A stretch of 18,842 bases of DNA from assembly GCA_023666975.1 (NCBI GenBank), contig JAMPAW010000060.1, positions 1 to 18,842 on the forward strand, given 5' to 3'. The position numbers were made by a program, and so were the translations under genes. Below, piece after piece: positions 16,006-18,842 of the stretch. Within the stretch, counting starts at the first letter, position 1. Each line of letters begins with the position of its first letter. Below the pieces are notes generated by a model that was not told the origin of the DNA, made no database searches, and worked only from the letters and a program-made list of their open reading frames with translations. The DNA is from Clostridium sp. Its GTDB lineage: Bacteria > Bacillota_A > Clostridia > Lachnospirales > Lachnospiraceae.

Positions 16006-16869
16006 TCAATATTTAAAACTCTTTACCAGTTCACCAATCACCAGATTCCAACCATCTGCCATGATAAACAGCAAAATCTTAAATGGCATGGAAATTGTTG
16101 TCGGTGGCAGCATCATCATTCCCATCGCCATCAGCGTAGAAGCAACGACCATATCAATCACAATAAACGGAATATAGATCATAAATCCAATAATAAACGA
16201 TTTGCGAAGCTCACCCATGATGAATGCGGGGATCAGTACTGAGCTTGGAATATCTGCAATTTCTTCTACATCGTCAATCTTTGCTAAATCGAGGAAAAAA
16301 TTCACATCTTCAGTCTTGATATTATTAATCATAAAATCTCTGAGCGGCTGCATACAGGCCTTAAGACCTTCCTCCTGAGTGATTTCCCCGGCGGAAAGAG
16401 GTTCTATCCCCTCCTCATTAATCCTTGTCAGCGTCGGCGACATAATAAAAAGGGTTAAAAACAACGCTAGCCCTATCAATACATTATTCGGAGGCGTCGA
16501 TTGAGTACCCAGAGCCGTGCGCAAAAAATGAAACACTACTACTATTCTGGTAAATGACGTCATCATCACAACGATCGATGGAGCTATTGAAATCACAGTA
16601 ATCACTAAAAGCATCTGAAGTGTACCTGCAAGAGTACCCTCATCATTAGAAGTATCCACTGTTACTCCTAACGAAAAAGGTACATCGTTTTCCAGGTTTG
16701 TCAGTCTTTCTGTTTCATCATTAATATTGTCCTGAGTACCCATAGCATTTGCCCGATACCCTGCACATAAAACCATAAAGATGATAACATAAGCAATTAT
16801 GAACTTTTTGATATGAATATGTTTTATAATTCGTCTTTTATTTTTGTTTGTCATGATCTTCTTTTTCAT
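16006..16869 (-). CDS. fliP: Flagellar type III export gate protein FliP
   Basis: 287 residues. A basic N-terminus (KKK, KNKRR) and hydrophobic segment resemble the cleavable signal of FliP, with a possible cleavage after ANA near residue 42. The typical core follows: MLLVITVISIAPSIVVMMTSFTRIVVV, then FLRTALGTQSTPPNNVLIGLALFLTLF and a C-terminal MMMLPPTTISMPFKILLF segment (fragments). FliP5FliQ4FliR1 forms the export pore in the membrane. The gene begins inside the end of fliO, implying coupled translation. Neither candidate start (ATG at 16869 or ATG at 16854) has a good ribosome binding site; the first is used here, so the N-terminus is uncertain by five residues. Confidence 0.96.
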   Translation of the reverse strand: MKKKIMTNKNKRRIIKHIHIKKFIIAYVIIFMVLCAGYRANAMGTQDNINDETERLTNLENDVPFSLGVTVDTSNDEGTLAGTLQMLLVITVISIAPSIVVMMTSFTRIVVVFHFLRTALGTQSTPPNNVLIGLALFLTLFIMSPTLTRINEEGIEPLSAGEITQEEGLKACMQPLRDFMINNIKTEDVNFFLDLAKIDDVEEIADIPSSVLIPAFIMGELRKSFIIGFMIYIPFIVIDMVVASTLMAMGMMMLPPTTISMPFKILLFIMADGWNLVIGELVKSFKY

Positions 16870-17215
16870 TTCTAATTTTATCCAATATATTCTTAAAATT
16901 TATCGGTTCTAATGATGCTTCCTGCTCATTAATCTCTGCCTCCTCTAACCGGGTCAGCACAGTTACACTGTCCTTGCAAACAGCAAGAGCAAGATACTGA
17001 TTGCCAATTTTCACAATCTCGATCACTTTATTATTGGATAACCGAAACACCTCGATTACTCTTATATTGCTGCGCTTATTCAATACATTGGATTGAAAAC
17101 TTCCAGTAATTCGAGCCGCCAAATACGCCAATACTAAGACAAATACAAATATCAAAATCGTACATATCAGCTGGGCAATGCTATCCAAACCAGAAGTCTC
17201 ACGAATCAAAAACAT
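16838..17215 (-). CDS. fliO: Flagellar export-apparatus protein FliO (FliZ)
   Basis: About 125 residues: a short N-terminal segment, one strongly hydrophobic helix (about residues 12-36, rich in Ile/Leu/Val/Phe) ending in AARITGS, then a cytoplasmic domain with the FliO pattern of a basic stretch followed by 'RVIEVFRLSNNKVIEIVKIGNQYLAL'-type strands and a charged tail (quoted approximately). FliO helps assemble FliP in the export gate. It sits directly before fliP, as expected. Start choice: ATG at 17215, one base after the cheY stop, with AGAAGG about 12 bases upstream. An in-frame TTG at 17224 that overlaps cheY is the alternative and would add three residues. The 3' end overlaps fliP by 32 bases. 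Confidence 0.88.
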   Translation of the reverse strand: MFLIRETSGLDSIAQLICTILIFVFVLVLAYLAARITGSFQSNVLNKRSNIRVIEVFRLSNNKVIEIVKIGNQYLALAVCKDSVTVLTRLEEAEINEQEASLEPINFKNILDKIRNEKEDHDKQK

Positions 17216-17216
17216 A

Positions 17217-17579
17217 TTATCCAAGAGCCTTCTGTACTGCTTCTAATACTCTATCCGGCTGGAACGGCTTAACAATAAAGTCTCTTGCTCCAGACTGAAT
17301 GCTTTCAATAACCATTGCCTGCTGTCCCATAGCAGAACACATTACAATACTGGCATTCGGGTCAGATTCCTTAATCTTTTTCAACGCCTGAATACCGTCC
17401 ATCTCTGGCATGGTAATATCCATCAATACAAGGTCCGGCTGAGTCTCGGCATACTTTTCAACTGCCTTTGCACCATTCTCTGCCTCTCCGGCAATGGTAT
17501 AACCATTCTTCACCAGAATGTCTTTAATCATCATTCTCATAAAAGCTGCATCATCACAAATTAAAATACTCTTTGCCAT
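17217..17579 (-). CDS. cheY: Chemotaxis response regulator CheY
   Basis: 120 residues, a single receiver domain with no output domain. The acidic pocket D9/D10, phosphoacceptor D54 (in LVLMDITMPEMDG), switch residue S82 and conserved K104 (in VKPF) are all present. CheA phosphorylates it, and CheY-P acts on FliM/FliY at the motor switch; in Gram-positive bacteria this usually promotes counter-clockwise running. Its place between fliY and fliO is the Bacillus/Clostridia arrangement and separates it from generic receivers. The ATG is preceded by GGAG at 8 bases. The stop is one base before the preferred ATG of fliO. The main alternative, another single-domain regulator, is unlikely here. Confidence 0.96.
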   Translation of the reverse strand: MAKSILICDDAAFMRMMIKDILVKNGYTIAGEAENGAKAVEKYAETQPDLVLMDITMPEMDGIQALKKIKESDPNASIVMCSAMGQQAMVIESIQSGARDFIVKPFQPDRVLEAVQKALG

Positions 17580-17605
17580 ATCATATTCTCCATTTCATAA
17601 AAACT

Positions 17606-18793
17606 TTATTCTTTAATGATATCAGTAACCCTGATACCAAAACTCTCTTCAATTACAACAACCTCACCCTTGGCAACCAGCTTACCGTTTACCAATACAT
17701 CTATCGGCTCACCAGCTATGTTATCCAGCTCAATAATTGTGCCCGGTGCAAACTCCAATATTTCTTTAATGGATTTGCTCGTCCGTCCCAATTCTACGGT
17801 AACCTCCAGAGGAACATCCATGATTAAATCAATGTTCTCCTGTTGGGTAATCGGATTAACTGCCGCATTAAACGGCTGGAACTGAACTGGCTGAACATTG
17901 ACATCCGGCATAGGCGGTGCATAACCATATGGCGGCATTCCCTGCATCGGTTGTCCCATCATCGGCATCCCCTGCATTGGCTGTCCCATCATCGGTTGCC
18001 CTTGCATTGGCGGTGCCTGATACATAGCAGCCTGTGGTGCAGGTTCGGCGGCCGGTGGCGGTGATGCCTGCGGTGCAGGTTCCTCCTTTACCTCTTCCGC
18101 AGTTGAATCCTGATTAGAATTAAACTTATTATATAAGTCTTTTGCCAAATCAATCGGATATAACTGCATGATATTGCTGTCTACAAGGTCTCCAATCTCC
18201 ATGCGGAACAAAACCTTGACAAAAGCACGACTACGAAATATCCCCAGCTCTCCCTCGTCTATATCATCTGCTAAGTCTACCAACTCTGCCGACGGCGGTG
18301 ATATATCCACCATCCGGTTCAGCATTGTCGATAACGATGTGGCCGAGGAACCCATCATCTGATTCATTGCCTCGCAGATTGCGCTTAAATGAAGGTCAGA
18401 CAACTCATCAACCAAATTGGTTCCGTCTCCACCCATCATCAAGTCTGTTATTACTTTAACATCATCTTCGCGAAGAATCAAGACATTCTTGCCATCAATT
18501 CCTTCTTTATATGAAATATTGATAAAAACACAAGGTTTTTCATAATCAGTCACCAGTTCGTCCCACGTGGAAATCGATACTGCCGGGGTAGTAATCGTAA
18601 CTTTCTGGTTAACCAGAGAATAAAGTGTTGTCGCCGCTGTACCCATGCAGATATTGGAAATCTCGCCGATTGCGTCTTGTTCCTGTGTCGTCAAAGTATC
18701 AGCCGAGGCAGAAGCCGGGGTTTCATCGCCGCCATTGTCATCCATGTTTCCTAACAAAGCATTGATTTCTTCCTGTGATAACATTCCATCCAT
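17606..18793 (-). CDS. fliY: Flagellar motor switch phosphatase FliY
   Basis: 395 residues with four parts. Residues 4-14 (MLSQEEINALL) form the FliM/FliY-type CheY-P binding peptide. Two CheC-family phosphatase sites follow, each of the form D/S-x3-E-x2-N-x22-P: D40/E44/N47/P70 and S137/E141/N144/P167. Both look intact. A long Pro/Met/Gln-rich linker (about residues 225-305) contains a repeated decapeptide. The C-terminal SpoA domain (about 315-390) is the FliN-like C-ring part. In Bacillus subtilis FliY is the main CheY-P phosphatase at the motor and takes the place of CheZ; the same role is inferred here. The start is ATG with a strong AGAGAGGAG site overlapping the fliM stop. The next gene, cheY, begins 26 bases after the stop, so the response regulator and its phosphatase are adjacent. 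Confidence 0.96.
   Translation of the reverse strand: MDGMLSQEEINALLGNMDDNGGDETPASASADTLTTQEQDAIGEISNICMGTAATTLYSLVNQKVTITTPAVSISTWDELVTDYEKPCVFINISYKEGIDGKNVLILREDDVKVITDLMMGGDGTNLVDELSDLHLSAICEAMNQMMGSSATSLSTMLNRMVDISPPSAELVDLADDIDEGELGIFRSRAFVKVLFRMEIGDLVDSNIMQLYPIDLAKDLYNKFNSNQDSTAEEVKEEPAPQASPPPAAEPAPQAAMYQAPPMQGQPMMGQPMQGMPMMGQPMQGMPPYGYAPPMPDVNVQPVQFQPFNAAVNPITQQENIDLIMDVPLEVTVELGRTSKSIKEILEFAPGTIIELDNIAGEPIDVLVNGKLVAKGEVVVIEESFGIRVTDIIKE
17941..18013 (-). repeat. 30-bp tandem repeat in the fliY linker
   Basis: Two adjacent 30-base units (17941-17970 and 17971-18000) differ at only a few bases, and a partial third copy starts at 18001. On the coding strand they encode the decapeptide G(Q/M)PMMGQPMQ twice, followed by GMP. 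Each unit looks like a diverged doubling of a five-residue G-x-P-M-x core. The reading frame is kept, so copy-number change would alter only the length of the linker between the phosphatase and SpoA domains. Confidence 0.85.
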
Positions 18794-18797
18794 GTCC

Positions 18798-18842
18798 CTA
18801 CTCCTCTCTTATTATTTCTGTCACCTTAACGGCATAGCTGTC
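18798..18842 (-). CDS. fliM: Flagellar motor switch protein FliM, C-terminal end only (partial)
   Basis: Only the last 14 codons and a TAG stop are in the window. They read DSYAVKVTEIIREE. This ending closely parallels the end of the downstream FliY (FGIRVTDIIKE), as expected because both proteins end in the SpoA/FliMN-C surface-presentation domain that builds the rotor C-ring. FliM is the switch subunit that binds phosphorylated CheY and directly precedes fliY in Bacillus and Clostridia operons. The final codons also provide the AGAGAGGAG ribosome binding site for fliY, whose ATG lies four bases after the stop. Identity rests on a short tail plus synteny, but the two agree well. Confidence 0.85.
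   Translation of the reverse strand, partial: DSYAVKVTEIIREE

Overview
The window is a continuous stretch of the large fla/che motility and chemotaxis operon of a low-to-moderate-GC Gram-positive anaerobe. All genes lie on the minus strand, so the operon reads from position 18842 down to 1. Gene order and protein features (fliM-fliY-cheY-fliO-P-Q-R-flhB-A-F-G-pilZ-cheB-A-W-C-D-small membrane protein-sigma28-FapA/DUF342-small basic protein-SwrB/DUF6115-like protein) match the Bacillus/Clostridia layout. The details (FliY with CheC-type phosphatase sites, FlhB with a '[12 protein letters not shown]' leader, the FapA and DUF6115 genes after the sigma factor) fit class Clostridia and most likely Lachnospiraceae (Roseburia/Butyrivibrio-like). 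The family assignment is inference from remembered synteny, not a search.

Layout from the operon's 5' side: (1) 18842-17217, switch complex and its signal: the last 14 codons of FliM, the FliY phosphatase/switch protein, and CheY. (2) 17215-11599, flagellar type III export gate: FliO, FliP, FliQ, FliR, FlhB, FlhA. (3) 11609-9443, flagellar number/position GTPase-ATPase pair FlhF-FlhG. (4) 9436-8702, a PilZ-domain c-di-GMP receptor of the YcgR/MotI type. (5) 8660-4392, chemotaxis block: a CheB that consists only of the methylesterase domain, then CheA, CheW, CheC, CheD. (6) 4339-4049, a two-helix membrane protein with a very acidic tail and no recognised family. (7) 4029-3265, sigma28 (FliA/SigD). 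(8) 3220-187, a DUF342/FapA beta-helix protein, a small basic protein and a SwrB-like membrane/coiled-coil protein. (9) 187-1, the 5' part of a short signal-anchored protein running out of the window.

How it works together: receptors (not in the window) act on CheA-CheW to phosphorylate CheY. CheY-P binds FliM/FliY at the switch and is dephosphorylated by FliY and CheC. CheD deamidates receptors and partners CheC. CheB removes methyl groups; no CheR is in the window. The gate proteins export flagellin whose transcription depends on sigma28. FlhF/FlhG set where and how many flagella form, and the PilZ protein probably ties motor output to c-di-GMP.

The genes are tightly packed: many junctions overlap or abut, ribosome binding sites lie inside upstream coding sequence, and the longest gap is 82 bases (flhB-flhA). 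No gene-free stretch exceeds 300 bases, and I see no RNA gene, mobile element, CRISPR array or intrinsic terminator. The points most worth a second look are the receiver-less CheB, the consensus extended -10 just in front of it, the unrecognised acidic-tail membrane protein between cheD and sigma28, and the decapeptide repeat in the FliY linker. I found no wholly new biological system; this is a well-known operon with local peculiarities.
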